From NCBI GenBank assembly GCA_031277315.1, contig JAITMP010000004.1, positions 1 through 41,993 of the forward strand: a stretch of DNA of 41,993 bases, given 5' to 3'. A model generated the notes under the pieces. It was not told where the DNA came from and searched no databases. It saw only the letters and a list, made by a program, of their open reading frames with translations. The stretch comes from Zoogloeaceae bacterium. Lineage in GTDB: Bacteria; Pseudomonadota; Gammaproteobacteria; Burkholderiales; Rhodocyclaceae. Below, piece by piece: positions 17,254 through 27,151 of the stretch. The position numbers and the translations under genes were made by a program. Position 1 is the first letter of the stretch; each line of letters starts with the position of its first letter.

Positions 17254-19605
17254 TCAGAACGACGTGCCCATCTGGAACTGGAAACGCTCAATCTCGTCGC
17301 CCGGTTTCTTCTTGAGCGGATGGCCGATGCTGAACTTGAGCGGCCCGAACGGAGAAGACCATGCGACGGACACGCCAACACTGTACCGCAAATCAGATAG
17401 CCGCGTTTTTTCAGCGTTACCCTTTTCGTCGACGCCCCAGACGTTGCCGGCGTCGACGAAGCCGCCGAAGCGGAAGGACTTGTCCAGCCCGATGCCGGGA
17501 ATCGGCATCAGAAATTCAGCATTCAGCACCACCCGCCGGTCGCCGCCCATCGCGTCGTCATTGTTATCGTGCCGACCGAGTGTGCCGGACTTGAAGCCCC
17601 GCACCGAACCAATGCCGCCGGCGTAGAAGTTGCGGAAGAAGGGCAGGTCTGCCCCGCCGTAGCCCTTGCCGATGCCGACCTCGCCGTTCAGCATCAGGGT
17701 GATGTTCCGCGTGACGGGGAAGAAGCGCTGATACTGGTAGTTGAGCTTGTAGAACTTCAGGTCGGCGCCGGGAAGACCGACTTCGCCGTAAGCGCGCTGC
17801 ATCGTGCCTTGCGTCGTGTAGATCACGCTGTCGCGCTCATCGCTGGTCCAGGAAGTGTTCAGCAGCAGGGTGGTATTGCTAACGCGCCTTTTGCTGGCGC
17901 AAGGGTCGCCGGTCTTGCAGTTCTTGCCTTGTATGAAATCCTTGTATTGTTGCGGGACGTTACCCATGATGTCTTCGGTCAATTCGACCTTGGTCAAGTC
18001 AATTGACAGCCCGACGCCGATCGAATTGTCCTCGCCGATCGGCAATCCGTAGCGCACCCCAAAACCGAAGGAGGATGTTTTGTATCCGCCGATCGAGGTC
18101 GAGTCACTGGCGGTCGGATCGACATCCTGCCGGTAGAAATCGAACCCGCGGCTGATGCCGTCCACGGTGTGGTAGGGATCGGTGTACGACACCGAATAGG
18201 TTTTGTTGATCTTGCTCGAATTGACGTTGACGGAGAGATGCTTGCCGCTGCCGAAGATGTTGTTCTGCGACACGGAACCGGAGACGACGAATTTCTCGGC
18301 GCTGGACAAGCCGGCGCCGATCATGACGTTGCCGGTCGGCTTTTCCTTGACGCTCAGGTTGACGTCGACCTGATCGGTGGTGCCGGGAACGGCCGGCGTT
18401 TCGATATTCACTTCGTCGAAATAACCGAGCTTGTCGACGCGGGTGCGGGTCTTGTTGATTTTGTCACCGTCATACCAGGAGCCTTCCATCTGCCGGGCTT
18501 CGCGCCGGATGACTTCGTCGCGCGTCCGCGTGTTGCCGGACACGTTGATCCGCCGCACGTACACCCGTCTACCGGGATCGACGAAAATCGTGAAGGCGAC
18601 CTGTTTCTTTTCCTTGTTGATCTCCGGCGCCGCGTTGACGTTCGAGTAGGCAAAACCTTCGTTACCCAGCCTTTCGTTGATGAGCTTCGTCGTTTCGGTG
18701 AGTTTTTCCCTCGAAAAAACCTCGCCCGGCCTGATTTTCACCAGCCCGCGCAATTCATCTTCGGGCAAGGTCAGTTCGCCCGCCAGCTTGATCGCGGAAA
18801 CCGTGTACTGCTCGCCTTCCTTGATGTTGATGGTGATGTAGATGTCGTTCTTGTCGGGGGTGATCGAAACCTGGGTCGATTCGACATCGAATTCGACATA
18901 GCCGCGGTCGTGGTAATACGACTTCAACGTTTCCAGATCGGCGGACAGTTTCTGCTTGGAATACTGGTCGTTCTTGGTGTACCAACTGATCCAGTTCGGC
19001 GTGCGCAGGGAAAACAGGGCCAGCAGGTCTTTTTCCTGGAAAGCCTCCGCGCCGACGATATTGATCTGCCGTATTTTGGCGACCTCGCCCTCGTCGACCG
19101 TGAAGTTGATGCCGACCCGGTTCCGCTCCAGCGGCGTGACGGTGGTGGTGATGTTGACCGAATACCGGCCACGGCTCAGATACTGGCGCTTCAGTTCCTG
19201 CTCGGCCCGTTCGAGCATGGAGCGGTCGAAGATGCGCGACTCGGCCAGGCCGATGTCCTTCAAGCCTTTCTTCAGCGCGTCCTTGTCGAATTCCTTGATG
19301 CCGACGAAATCCACCGAGGCGATGGCCGGGCGCTCCTCGACGACGACGACAACGACATTGTTCTCAACGTCGATGCGGACATCCTTGAAGAAGCCGGTGG
19401 CGAAAAGCGCCTTGATCGACTGCGCCGCCTTCTCGTCCGTCATTGTGTCGCCGACCTTGACCGGAAGATAGGTGAATACCGTGCCGGCCTCGGTGCGCTG
19501 AATGCCCTCGACACGGATGTCCTTCACGACGAACGGATCGAAAGCGAAGACGGACGCGGAAAACAGCGCCGCGAGCAAACCGGAAAGTATTTTCTTTTTT
19601 GTCAT
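17254..19605 (-). CDS. bamA: Outer membrane protein assembly factor BamA
   Basis: A protein of 783 residues with a signal peptide ending near VFA|FD, five POTRA domains (about residues 22-425, beginning VKDIRVEGIQRTEAGTVF) and a 16-strand Omp85 barrel. The barrel carries the conserved GSVRGFKSGTLG of loop 6, and the chain ends in the outer-membrane signature FQMGTSF with a terminal Phe. It inserts beta-barrel proteins, including type V autotransporters, into the outer membrane. The ATG at 19605 is chosen because the signal peptide starts there and it lies 4 nt after rseP. Confidence 0.97.
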   Translation of the reverse strand: MTKKKILSGLLAALFSASVFAFDPFVVKDIRVEGIQRTEAGTVFTYLPVKVGDTMTDEKAAQSIKALFATGFFKDVRIDVENNVVVVVVEERPAIASVDFVGIKEFDKDALKKGLKDIGLAESRIFDRSMLERAEQELKRQYLSRGRYSVNITTTVTPLERNRVGINFTVDEGEVAKIRQINIVGAEAFQEKDLLALFSLRTPNWISWYTKNDQYSKQKLSADLETLKSYYHDRGYVEFDVESTQVSITPDKNDIYITINIKEGEQYTVSAIKLAGELTLPEDELRGLVKIRPGEVFSREKLTETTKLINERLGNEGFAYSNVNAAPEINKEKKQVAFTIFVDPGRRVYVRRINVSGNTRTRDEVIRREARQMEGSWYDGDKINKTRTRVDKLGYFDEVNIETPAVPGTTDQVDVNLSVKEKPTGNVMIGAGLSSAEKFVVSGSVSQNNIFGSGKHLSVNVNSSKINKTYSVSYTDPYHTVDGISRGFDFYRQDVDPTASDSTSIGGYKTSSFGFGVRYGLPIGEDNSIGVGLSIDLTKVELTEDIMGNVPQQYKDFIQGKNCKTGDPCASKRRVSNTTLLLNTSWTSDERDSVIYTTQGTMQRAYGEVGLPGADLKFYKLNYQYQRFFPVTRNITLMLNGEVGIGKGYGGADLPFFRNFYAGGIGSVRGFKSGTLGRHDNNDDAMGGDRRVVLNAEFLMPIPGIGLDKSFRFGGFVDAGNVWGVDEKGNAEKTRLSDLRYSVGVSVAWSSPFGPLKFSIGHPLKKKPGDEIERFQFQMGTSF

Positions 19606-19609
19606 TGAT

Positions 19610-20977
19610 TCAGCCGGAAACAAGACGGTTGATGTCGTTATAAAAGGCGAAAGCCATCAGCATTGCCAGCAGCGCCAAACCGATCTGCTGACCGATTTCC
19701 ATCGTGCGTTCGGAAACGGGGCGGCCCTTGATGATCTCGACGATATAATACATCAAGTGCCCGCCATCCAATAAAGGGATCGGCAGCAAATTCAGAATGC
19801 CGAGGCTGATGCTGATCAGGGCCAGAAACTTGATGTAATACGCCAATCCGAGCCGCGCCGATTGACCCGCATAATCGGCGATCGTGACGGGACCGCTCAG
19901 GTTTTTCCAGGAAATCTCGCCGACCACCATGCGGCCCAGCATCCGCAGGCTGAACGCCGATGTCTCCCAAGTTTGACTGACGGCCTTGCCGAGCGACGGA
20001 AACAGGCCGTATTTCACCGTCGTCATCAGCGCGGCGCGGTCGATTCCCTCCTCCCGGATGCTGACGCCGATGCGGCCAACCCGTTTGCCCTGGTCGTCGG
20101 CTTCGGCGGGCGTCACCGTCAGCGCGATCTGCGCTCCCTCGCGCTCGGCGCGCACAGGCAAGGGGCGTCCCGCCGCGTTGCTGACGATGCTCACCAATTG
20201 CGACCAGCTTTCGATCGGCGCGCCGTCGATGCTCAGGATGCGATCGCCCGGACGCAGGCCGGCCTGCTCGGCCGCGCTGCCGGCAGTCACTTCTCCTATC
20301 ACGGGCGGCAGATGGGGCCGGAACAAATGCAAGCCGATCACCTGCACGACATCGCCTTCCAGATCGGCGGCGCCAAGCGAGGACAGATCGAGCCGGCGGA
20401 AAATCGTTTCCTCGCCGCGATCGACGACCTCCAGCGTGAGCGTCGCCCTGGCGACCGCGCCTTGCAGCAGTTGCCAGCGCAATTCCTGCCATGAAACAAC
20501 GGCTTTGCCATCAATGCTGCGCACCAGATCGCCCGCCTGAAAACCGGCCCGCTCGGCGAGGGACGCCGCCACCGGCGCATCCAGAAGCGGCTTCGGCTCC
20601 TCGACGCCGTGCACGAAAAGCACCCAGTACATGCAGATCGCCAGCAGGAAGTTGGCCACCGGGCCGGCCAGCACGATGGCAAAACGCTTTCCGACCGACT
20701 GCCGGTTGAAGGCGCGCGGCAATTCGGTCTCCGCCACCTCCCCTTCCCGCTCGTCGAGCATCTTCACGTAGCCGCCCAGAGGAAAGGCGGCCAGGGCCAG
20801 TTCGGTGCCGTCCCGCCCGACGCGGCGCGACAGGACGGGTTTGCCGAAACCGAGCGAAAACCGCAGCACTTTCACGTTGCACCAGCGGGCGACCAGAAAA
20901 TGCCCCGCTTCGTGCACCACGATCAGCAGCCCGAGTGCAAGGGCGAACGCGCCCAGATAGAACAGGAACGTGCTCAT
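19610..20977 (-). CDS. rseP: Site-2 intramembrane zinc metalloprotease RseP
   Basis: A protein of 455 residues. Segment 1 holds the zinc motif HEAGH (about residue 22) and a later segment holds LLDGGHL with the third ligand Asp. Two PDZ domains lie between (around residues 120-200 and 205-290). By family knowledge it cuts the anti-sigma factor RseA and signal peptide remnants, linking outer-membrane stress to sigma-E. The start overlaps dxr as ATGA (20974-20977). Confidence 0.96.
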   Translation of the reverse strand: MSTFLFYLGAFALALGLLIVVHEAGHFLVARWCNVKVLRFSLGFGKPVLSRRVGRDGTELALAAFPLGGYVKMLDEREGEVAETELPRAFNRQSVGKRFAIVLAGPVANFLLAICMYWVLFVHGVEEPKPLLDAPVAASLAERAGFQAGDLVRSIDGKAVVSWQELRWQLLQGAVARATLTLEVVDRGEETIFRRLDLSSLGAADLEGDVVQVIGLHLFRPHLPPVIGEVTAGSAAEQAGLRPGDRILSIDGAPIESWSQLVSIVSNAAGRPLPVRAEREGAQIALTVTPAEADDQGKRVGRIGVSIREEGIDRAALMTTVKYGLFPSLGKAVSQTWETSAFSLRMLGRMVVGEISWKNLSGPVTIADYAGQSARLGLAYYIKFLALISISLGILNLLPIPLLDGGHLMYYIVEIIKGRPVSERTMEIGQQIGLALLAMLMAFAFYNDINRLVSG

Positions 20978-22167
20978 GCCGCCTGTCCCGGAACAGCGGC
21001 AAAGCGCCGTCCGGCTTCGCGCGCGGCGGCATCCGCCGCCAAAACCGCCTCCAGGGTGTCGGCTTCGCTCCAGCCGACGCAGGCCAGCGTCCGCTCGATC
21101 ACTTCGGGAATCCGCGTAAAGCCGAGCTGGCCATTCAGGAAAGCCTCGACCGCGATTTCGTTGGCGGCGTTCAGCACAGCCGGGGCATTGCCGCCCTGCC
21201 CGAGGGCTTCATACGCCAGACGGAGACAGGGAAAGCGCCCGAAGTCCGGCGGCTCGAAACTCAAGCCGCCGATCCGGCACAGGTCGAGCGGGGCGACGCC
21301 GGCGTCGATGCGCTCGGGATACGCCAGCGCGTAGGCAATCGGCGTGCGCATGTCGGGATTGCCGAGTTGGGCGATCACCGAGCCATCGGCGTACTCGACC
21401 ATCGAATGAACGACGCTCTGCGGATGGATGACGACCTCGATGCGTTCCGGCGGCGCGTTGAACAGCCAATGCGCCTCGATTACTTCCAGCCCCTTGTTCA
21501 TCATGGTGGCTGAATCGACCGAGATCTTGCGGCCCATAACCCAGTTCGGATGCGCGCAAGCCTGATCCGGCGTCACCCGTTCAAGGTCTTGCGGCGAGGC
21601 CTGACGGAACGGCCCGCCGGAGGCCGTCAGCAGAATCCGCCGCACGCCGCTGCGGCCCAGATCGTTCGAAAAATTTACCGGGAGCGATTGGCAGATGGCG
21701 TTATGTTCGCTGTCTATTGGCAGCAGAACGGCGCTGTTTCGCTGGATTTCCTGCATGAAGACCGATCCGGCCATGACCAGCGCCTCCTTGTTGGCAAGGA
21801 GGATTTTCTTGCCCGCCCGCGCTGCCGCGAGCGTGGGCCGTAAACCGGCGGCGCCGACGATGGCGGCCATCACGGTATCCGCTTCGGGCAGACTGGCAAT
21901 CCGCTCCAGCGCATCGGCCCCGGCCAGAACGGCGGTATCCGTGCCGGAGCGGCGCAGCAAGTTTTCCAGTTCGGCGGCGGCTTCGTCCGAGCCGACCACC
22001 GCGAAGCGGGGCTGAAAGCGCGCGCACTGCTCCGCCAGACGCTCGACCCGGTTCTGCGCCGACAGGGCCAGCACCTCGAAGCGGCCAGGATGCCGCGCCA
22101 CCACATCCAGCGTATTCACGCCGATGGAGCCGGTCGCGCCGAGAATCGTCAGCCGCTGGCGGCTCAT
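20974..22167 (-). CDS. dxr: 1-deoxy-D-xylulose-5-phosphate reductoisomerase
   Basis: A protein of 397 residues, second enzyme of the MEP isoprenoid pathway, using NADPH and a divalent metal. [13 protein letters not shown] is the nucleotide-binding motif, [10 protein letters not shown] and PIDSEHNAI hold metal and substrate residues, and [20 protein letters not shown] is the family core. It provides precursors for undecaprenyl phosphate made by uppS two genes upstream. It overlaps cdsA and rseP by 4 nt each. Confidence 0.97.
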   Translation of the reverse strand: MSRQRLTILGATGSIGVNTLDVVARHPGRFEVLALSAQNRVERLAEQCARFQPRFAVVGSDEAAAELENLLRRSGTDTAVLAGADALERIASLPEADTVMAAIVGAAGLRPTLAAARAGKKILLANKEALVMAGSVFMQEIQRNSAVLLPIDSEHNAICQSLPVNFSNDLGRSGVRRILLTASGGPFRQASPQDLERVTPDQACAHPNWVMGRKISVDSATMMNKGLEVIEAHWLFNAPPERIEVVIHPQSVVHSMVEYADGSVIAQLGNPDMRTPIAYALAYPERIDAGVAPLDLCRIGGLSFEPPDFGRFPCLRLAYEALGQGGNAPAVLNAANEIAVEAFLNGQLGFTRIPEVIERTLACVGWSEADTLEAVLAADAAAREAGRRFAAVPGQAA

Positions 22168-22970
22168 GCCGGCTCCCAGAAGAAAATCAGCGCCGCCAGC
22201 GGCAGCAGCGAAGTCTGGCTGTCCAGCCGGTCGAGAAAGCCGCCATGTCCCGGCAGCAAACGGCCACTGTCCTTGACGCCCGCCTGCCGTTTGATCATGG
22301 ATTCAAACAGATCGCCGACCACGCTGAGCGCAACCGCCAGCAGTATTGCCGGCGCCCAGATCAGGCTGCGCGCTGTCCAGGGCGCCCCGACAGCCCAGCC
22401 GACGATCAGGCAATACAGGCCGACTCCAAGCACCGCCCCGGCCACGCCCTCCCAGGTCTTGCCCGGACTGATGGCCGGCGCGAGCTTGCGCCGGCCCCAG
22501 GCGCGCCCGGCGAAATAGGCGCTGATATCGGCGACCCAGACCACGCCCATGACGGCCAACAGCCACCACGGAGTTTGCTCCTGCAAGGCGGTCACCGCAG
22601 CCCAGATCGGCATGATGACGATCAAGCCGGTCAAATAGCCGGCGATTTCCTTCCAGAAGCTGCCGGATATCCGCCAGCCCCGCCGCAGCCAGAACGGCGC
22701 GAGGAGCAGCCAGAACGCCGCCGACAGCAGCCAGAGCTTGTTGAAGTCAGGATAAAAATCGCGGTAAATGACAAGGCAGGACAACAGAATGACGGCGGCG
22801 AAGATGAAACGTCCGTTTCGATCCGCGCTCATCAACCCCGTCCATTCCCAGCCCATCAGGACGGCGAGCGCGGCGAACACGATGGCCGGATACGGCTTCG
22901 GCAACACGAACAGCGTGACGAGAAAAACCGCCAGCAACGCCAGCGCCGTGATGATCCGCGTCCTAAGCAT
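22164..22970 (-). CDS. cdsA: Phosphatidate cytidylyltransferase
   Basis: A membrane enzyme of 268 residues with about eight segments that makes CDP-diacylglycerol from phosphatidate and CTP. The C-terminal family signature is visible as [20 protein letters not shown] followed by [11 protein letters not shown]. The ATG at 22970 overlaps the uppS stop by 8 nt; the longer open frame upstream lies inside uppS and lacks similarity. Confidence 0.95.
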   Translation of the reverse strand: MLRTRIITALALLAVFLVTLFVLPKPYPAIVFAALAVLMGWEWTGLMSADRNGRFIFAAVILLSCLVIYRDFYPDFNKLWLLSAAFWLLLAPFWLRRGWRISGSFWKEIAGYLTGLIVIMPIWAAVTALQEQTPWWLLAVMGVVWVADISAYFAGRAWGRRKLAPAISPGKTWEGVAGAVLGVGLYCLIVGWAVGAPWTARSLIWAPAILLAVALSVVGDLFESMIKRQAGVKDSGRLLPGHGGFLDRLDSQTSLLPLAALIFFWEPA

Positions 22971-23745
22971 TCTTGCTCGCGGCGGCGGCGCGGGATGCCC
23001 CGGCAAGCTGCTCCGAAGTGCGTCCAAAACGGCGCTCTCTCGTCCGGTACGACGCAATCGCCAAGTCGAGCACGGCGGCGTCGAATTCCGGCCAGAGGGT
23101 GTCGGTGAAATAGAACTCGCTGTAGGCAAGCTGCCAGAGCAGGAAATTGCTGATCCGCTGTTCACCGCCGGTGCGGATGAACAGATCCGGCTCGTGGCCG
23201 TAATTGAGCGCCAGATGCGCCGCCAGATCGGCTTCGGTGAAACCGCCGCGCTTTTCCGGCTGGGCGGCAAGCATTTTTTCCATTGCCTGAAGCATATCCC
23301 AGCGCCCGCCGTAATTGGCGGCGATGGTCAGGGTCAGCGTTGTATTGTCCGCCGTCAGCGCCTCTCCGCGCCGGATCAGGGCGACGATTTTCGGATCAAA
23401 GCGGGAAAGATCGCCGATGACGCGGAAGCGGATGCGGTTTTCGTGCAGCTTGCTCACCTCCTCCTCCAGCGCGCGCAGGAACAACTGCATGAGGAAGGAG
23501 ACTTCTTCCGGCGGGCGGCGCCAGTTCTCGGAACTGAAGGCGAACAGGGTCAGGTAGGCGACGCCCCGCTCGGTGCAGGCCGTGATGATTTCGCGCACGA
23601 TTTCGACGCCGCGCTTGTGGCCGGCGATCCTCGGCATGAAGCGCTTTTTGGCCCAGCGTCCGTTGCCGTCCATGATGATGGCGATATGCCGCGGCACGCT
23701 GCCGACCGGCGGAATCTCCTGCGTGGAGCTGGGAAAGAAATTCAC
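22963..23745 (-). CDS. uppS: Undecaprenyl diphosphate synthase
   Basis: A cis-prenyltransferase of 260 residues that makes the C55 lipid carrier for peptidoglycan and O-antigen. The diphosphate-binding motif is [26 protein letters not shown] and [18 protein letters not shown] are further signatures. The start is GTG at 23745, as no ATG precedes the MDGNG motif at a sensible distance. The C-terminal 20 residues are Ala/Ser rich. Confidence 0.96.
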   Translation of the reverse strand: MNFFPSSTQEIPPVGSVPRHIAIIMDGNGRWAKKRFMPRIAGHKRGVEIVREIITACTERGVAYLTLFAFSSENWRRPPEEVSFLMQLFLRALEEEVSKLHENRIRFRVIGDLSRFDPKIVALIRRGEALTADNTTLTLTIAANYGGRWDMLQAMEKMLAAQPEKRGGFTEADLAAHLALNYGHEPDLFIRTGGEQRISNFLLWQLAYSEFYFTDTLWPEFDAAVLDLAIASYRTRERRFGRTSEQLAGASRAAAASKNA

Positions 23746-23771
23746 CGCCGCGTTTCCGGGCGCTGCGCGAG

Positions 23772-23789
23772 GGCCGTCTTCAGACGGCC
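23772..23789. repeat. Perfect palindrome at the frr 3' end
   Basis: GGCCGTCTTCAGACGGCC, an 18-bp perfect inverted repeat, contains the frr stop codon and lies 27 nt before the uppS start. There is no T run, so it is not a standard terminator. It may slow 3' decay or partly uncouple the translation genes from the envelope genes (inference). Confidence 0.6.
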
Positions 23790-24337
23790 ATCAGATCGCT
23801 TTCTTTCTGGGCTAGCGCCTTGTCTACTTCGGCGATGTAACGGTCTGTCAGCTTCTGCACTTCATCCTGAGTGCGCCGCTCATCGTCCTCGGAAATGGTT
23901 TTCGCCTTCACCGCCTCCTTGAGGGCGTGGTTGGCATCGCGGCGCAGATTGCGCACGGCGACGCGGGCGTTCTCGGCTTCGCCGCGCACGACCTTGATGA
24001 GATCCTTGCGCCGCTCCTCGGTCAGGGCCGGCATCGGCACGCGCACGGTGTCGCCGACCGTGGCCGGATTCAGCCCGAGGTCGGAATCGCGGATCGCCTT
24101 TTCGATCGCCGCCGCCATTTTCTTTTCCCAGGGCGTGACGCCGATGGTGCGCGCGTCGAGCAGATTGACGTTGGCAACCTGGCTGATCGGCGTCGGCGAG
24201 CCGTAATAGTCCACCTGAACGTGGTCGAGTATGCCGGCGTGGGCGCGGCCGGTGCGAACCTTGCCGAGATCGCCCTTCAGGGCATCGAGCGATTTCTGCA
24301 TCTTCTGTTCAGTGGTTTTCTTGAGTTCCGGAATCAT
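23780..24337 (-). CDS. frr: Ribosome recycling factor
   Basis: A protein of 185 residues that splits the post-termination ribosome together with EF-G and IF3. Family landmarks are [36 protein letters not shown] and [25 protein letters not shown] lies 8 nt before the ATG. Part of rpsB-tsf-pyrH-frr. Confidence 0.97.
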   Translation of the reverse strand: MIPELKKTTEQKMQKSLDALKGDLGKVRTGRAHAGILDHVQVDYYGSPTPISQVANVNLLDARTIGVTPWEKKMAAAIEKAIRDSDLGLNPATVGDTVRVPMPALTEERRKDLIKVVRGEAENARVAVRNLRRDANHALKEAVKAKTISEDDERRTQDEVQKLTDRYIAEVDKALAQKESDLMAV

Positions 24338-24349
24338 CCTGATCGCTCC

Positions 24350-25066
24350 TCAACAATGCACCAAGGTGCCCTCGTCCTCGCCGAGGACGACCGCTTTCAG
24401 CGCGCCCGGCTTGAAGATGCTAAAGACATTGATCGGCAGCCGCTGGTCGCGGCACAGGGCCAGCGCCGTGGCGTCCATCACTTGCAGGTTGCGGCCGATC
24501 GCCTCGTCGAAGCTGAGACGGTCATAACGCCGCGCCGACGGATCTTTTTTCGGATCGGCGGTATACACCCCGTCCACCTTGGTCGCCTTGAGCACGATCT
24601 GGGCGCCGATCTCCGCGCCGCGCAGGGCGGCGGCGGTATCGGTGGTGAAAAAAGGATTGCCGGTGCCGGCGCCGAAAATGACGATCTTGCCTTCTTCGAG
24701 ATAGCGGATAGCCTTGCCGCGAATGTACGGCTCGACCACCTGCTCGATGTTCAGCGCCGACTGAACGCGCACGGCGACATCCGCCTGACGCATGGCGTCG
24801 GCCAGCGTCACGGCGTTCATCACCGTCGCCAGCATGCCGACGTAATCGGCGGTGGCGCGATCCATGCCGGAAGCGCTGCCGGCCAGGCCGCGGAAAATGT
24901 TGCCGCCACCGATCACGACGCCGATCTCGACGCCCATCGCGGCGACCGCCTTGATCTCGTCGACGATGCCCGCCAGCGTTTCCCGGTTGATGCCGTAGGC
25001 ATCGCGGCCCATGAGGGCTTCGCCCGAGAGCTTGAGCAGAATGCGCTTGTAGGCGGGCGCGCTCAT
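24350..25066 (-). CDS. pyrH: UMP kinase
   Basis: A protein of 238 residues, a hexameric amino-acid-kinase-fold enzyme that phosphorylates UMP to UDP. Landmarks are [51 protein letters not shown] and [15 protein letters not shown]. It is followed by frr and preceded by tsf with short gaps. Confidence 0.97.
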   Translation of the reverse strand: MSAPAYKRILLKLSGEALMGRDAYGINRETLAGIVDEIKAVAAMGVEIGVVIGGGNIFRGLAGSASGMDRATADYVGMLATVMNAVTLADAMRQADVAVRVQSALNIEQVVEPYIRGKAIRYLEEGKIVIFGAGTGNPFFTTDTAAALRGAEIGAQIVLKATKVDGVYTADPKKDPSARRYDRLSFDEAIGRNLQVMDATALALCRDQRLPINVFSIFKPGALKAVVLGEDEGTLVHC

Positions 25067-25084
25067 GCGGTCTTGATGCGCCGT

Positions 25085-25981
25085 CTAATGCCCACGCGCC
25101 GCTGCCGCTTGCGAGGCGACTTCGGCGGCGAAATCGCTGGAACGCTTCTCCAGCCCCTCGCCCACCACGTACAACTGGAAGGCGGCGACGGCGGCGCCCT
25201 TCGCTTTCAGCAACTGCTCGATGGTCTGCTTGCCGTCCTCGGCCTTGACGAAAACCTGGCCGAGCAGGGTGACTTCTTTCAAATATTTCTGCACCGTGCC
25301 TTCGGCGATTTTCTCCAGCATGGCTTCCGGCTTGCCCGCCTCACGCGCCTTTTCGACGGCGATGCGGCGCTCAGTGTCCAGCAAATCAGCCGACACGCCG
25401 GAGGCGTCCAGCGCCTTCGGCTTCGACGCCGCGATGTGCATGGCGATGTCCTTGGCGAGCGCGTCGTCTCCGCCCGTCACATCGGCCAGCACGCCGATCT
25501 TGGCGCCGCCGTGAATGTAGCTCACCAGCTTGCCCTGTGCCTCGCGGCGGGCGAAGCGGCGGATCGTCATGTTCTCGCCGATCTTGCCGACCAGCGCGGC
25601 GCGCGCGGCTTCCACCGTGGCGCCGTTCAGCGCCAGCCCCGACAGGGCGGCGACATCGGCCGGATTCTGTTTCGCCACCAGTTCGGCCAGCGCCTTGGCG
25701 AAGGCCAGAAAGTCGTCGTTCTTGGCGACGAAATCGGTTTCGCAGTTGACCTCGACAATCGCGCCGAGTTTGGCGTCCGGGGCGATGAAAACGCCGACCA
25801 CGCCCTCGGCAGCGACGCGGGACGCCGCCTTGCTGGCCTTGCTGCCCAGCTTGACGCGCAGGATTTCCTCCGCCTTCGCCATGTCGCCGCCGGCTTCGGT
25901 CAGCGCCTTCTTGCATTCCATCATCGGCGCGTCGGTCTTCTCGCGCAGTTCTTTCACCATCGAAGCGGTAATTTCCGCCAT
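25085..25981 (-). CDS. tsf: Elongation factor Ts
   Basis: A protein of 298 residues, the guanine-nucleotide exchange factor of EF-Tu. The N-terminal UBA-like domain has [19 protein letters not shown]; the core has [15 protein letters not shown] and AMHIAASKP. Length is normal. It follows rpsB by 75 nt, with an RNA hairpin between. Confidence 0.97.
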   Translation of the reverse strand: MAEITASMVKELREKTDAPMMECKKALTEAGGDMAKAEEILRVKLGSKASKAASRVAAEGVVGVFIAPDAKLGAIVEVNCETDFVAKNDDFLAFAKALAELVAKQNPADVAALSGLALNGATVEAARAALVGKIGENMTIRRFARREAQGKLVSYIHGGAKIGVLADVTGGDDALAKDIAMHIAASKPKALDASGVSADLLDTERRIAVEKAREAGKPEAMLEKIAEGTVQKYLKEVTLLGQVFVKAEDGKQTIEQLLKAKGAAVAAFQLYVVGEGLEKRSSDFAAEVASQAAAARGH

Positions 25982-26014
25982 GCTTGCTCCTGATTCATGC
26001 TGTTGATACGCAAC

Positions 26015-26033
26015 GGGGCGGCCATGCCGCCCC
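26015..26033 (-). promoter_or_regulatory. rpsB-tsf intergenic hairpin
   Basis: GGGGCGGC (26015-26022) and GCCGCCCC (26026-26033) form a perfect 8-bp stem with a 3-nt loop between rpsB and tsf. It lacks a T run. A hairpin at this place is known to reduce read-through between rpsB and tsf in other bacteria; the same role here is inference. Confidence 0.55.
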
Positions 26034-26056
26034 GCCGGAATTCGGCCCGCCGGGCC

Positions 26057-26812
26057 TTACTCGGCCTCGCCTGCGCCGGCCTCGTCCACCTCGACGAAGT
26101 CATCGGCCACTGCGGCCACCACATCCTGCACGGCCATGCTGCGGCCTTCGAGAATGGCGTCGGCGGCGCCACGGGCATACAGACGGATCGCCCGGCTCGA
26201 ATCGTCATTGCCGGGAATGACGTAAGCCACGCCCTCGGGATTGTGGTTGGTATCGACCACGCCGACGACCGGAATGCCCAGCTTGTTCGCCTCGGTGACG
26301 GCGATCTTGTGGTAGCCGACGTCAATGACGAAAATCGCGTCCGGCAGACCGTTCATGTCCTTGATGCCGCCGATGCTCTTCTCCAGCTTCACCAGTTCGC
26401 GCTGGAGCATCAGGGCCTCCTTCTTGCCGAGGCGCTCGAACGTGCCGTCCTGCGACATCGCCTCAAGCTCCTTCATGCGCTTGATCGACTGCTTGACCGT
26501 CTTGAAGTTGGTCAGCATGCCGCCCAGCCAGCGCTCGTCAACGAACGGCGCGCCGGCGCGCAGGGCTTCCTCGCGCACGATCTCGCGCGCCTGACGCTTG
26601 GTGCCGACGAAGAGCATGGTGCCCTTGTTGGCCGACATCTTGCGCAGGAAATTCATTGCCTCCTGGTATTTGACCAGGGTTTTTTCCAGATTGATGATAT
26701 GAATCTTGTTGCGATGGCCGAAGATAAAAGGGGCCATCTTGGGATTCCAGAAGCGGGTCTGGTGACCGAAATGGACACCCGCCTCCAGCATTTGACGCAT
26801 GGTCGTGGACAT
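26057..26812 (-). CDS. rpsB: 30S ribosomal protein S2
   Basis: A protein of 251 residues. Landmarks are [75 protein letters not shown] and [12 protein letters not shown]. First gene of the superoperon; GGAG lies 7 nt before the ATG, and promoter plus structured leader lie upstream. Confidence 0.98.
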   Translation of the reverse strand: MSTTMRQMLEAGVHFGHQTRFWNPKMAPFIFGHRNKIHIINLEKTLVKYQEAMNFLRKMSANKGTMLFVGTKRQAREIVREEALRAGAPFVDERWLGGMLTNFKTVKQSIKRMKELEAMSQDGTFERLGKKEALMLQRELVKLEKSIGGIKDMNGLPDAIFVIDVGYHKIAVTEANKLGIPVVGVVDTNHNPEGVAYVIPGNDDSSRAIRLYARGAADAILEGRSMAVQDVVAAVADDFVEVDEAGAGEAE

Positions 26813-26905
26813 CAGCTATCTCCGATATGGGTTAAGCCTCCGCCCGGCGTAGTGCGCGTAAAAAAATATACGGCAATCACCCATTCGGCGCCGAGCGTGC
26901 GGATT

Positions 26906-26927
26906 TTGCCCGGAACAGCCCGGGCAA
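26906..26927 (-). promoter_or_regulatory. 5' leader hairpin of rpsB
   Basis: TTGCCCGG (26906-26913) and CCGGGCAA (26920-26927) form a perfect 8-bp stem with a 6-nt loop, placed right at the expected 5' end of the rpsB transcript. S2 represses its own operon through leader RNA in other proteobacteria; this is a candidate for such a site or a 5' stabiliser. Confidence 0.5.
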
Positions 26928-26934
26928 GCGCGGC

Positions 26935-26964
26935 ATTATATGCCTTCCCGCCCTTCCGCAGCAA
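26935..26964 (-). promoter_or_regulatory. rpsB superoperon promoter
   Basis: On the minus strand TTGCTG (26959-26964), an 18-nt spacer and a perfect TATAAT (26935-26940). The leader would be about 115 nt. Confidence 0.75.
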
Positions 26965-27010
26965 GCGCCGCGTGGGTAAATCTGTCGCAACGGAAGGATC
27001 GCCGCCATGC

Positions 27011-27040
27011 AAAAACCGGGACGCGCGCGGCGCGTCCCGG
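27011..27040 (-). terminator. Rho-independent terminator behind hoxC
   Basis: A perfect 10-bp stem CCGGGACGCG (27016-27025) with CGCGTCCCGG (27031-27040), followed on the minus strand by five T (27011-27015). It would end the hoxBC transcript before the rpsB promoter. Confidence 0.88.
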
Positions 27041-27151
27041 CTTCGGGCTTGAGGCTGTAACGGCCCCGGATCAGACCATCAGTTGCAGTTGATGGTTTGT
27101 CAACAACGTTGCCAAATCCACCGACACGCTGTTCAGCGTAATCAACTCGGT

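Larger units (their letters stand above)
26813..27151 (-). other. Intergenic region between hoxC and rpsB
   Basis: These 339 bases hold no convincing gene. From the hoxC side they contain a 26-codon in-frame open stretch behind the hoxC TAG (27151-27074), a 7-bp stem ACCATCA/TGATGGT (27075-27096), a terminator (27011-27040), the rpsB promoter (26935-26964) and the rpsB leader hairpin (26906-26927). Short minus-strand open frames here look like chance. Confidence 0.7.

Noticed and set aside
18169-19608. Plus-strand open frame of 479 codons over bamA
   Set aside because: Antisense shadow of bamA; rich in Asp/Val/Leu runs as expected from reversed codons.
23927-25993. Plus-strand open frame of 688 codons over frr, pyrH and tsf
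   Set aside because: Antisense to three essential genes and without recognisable protein features.
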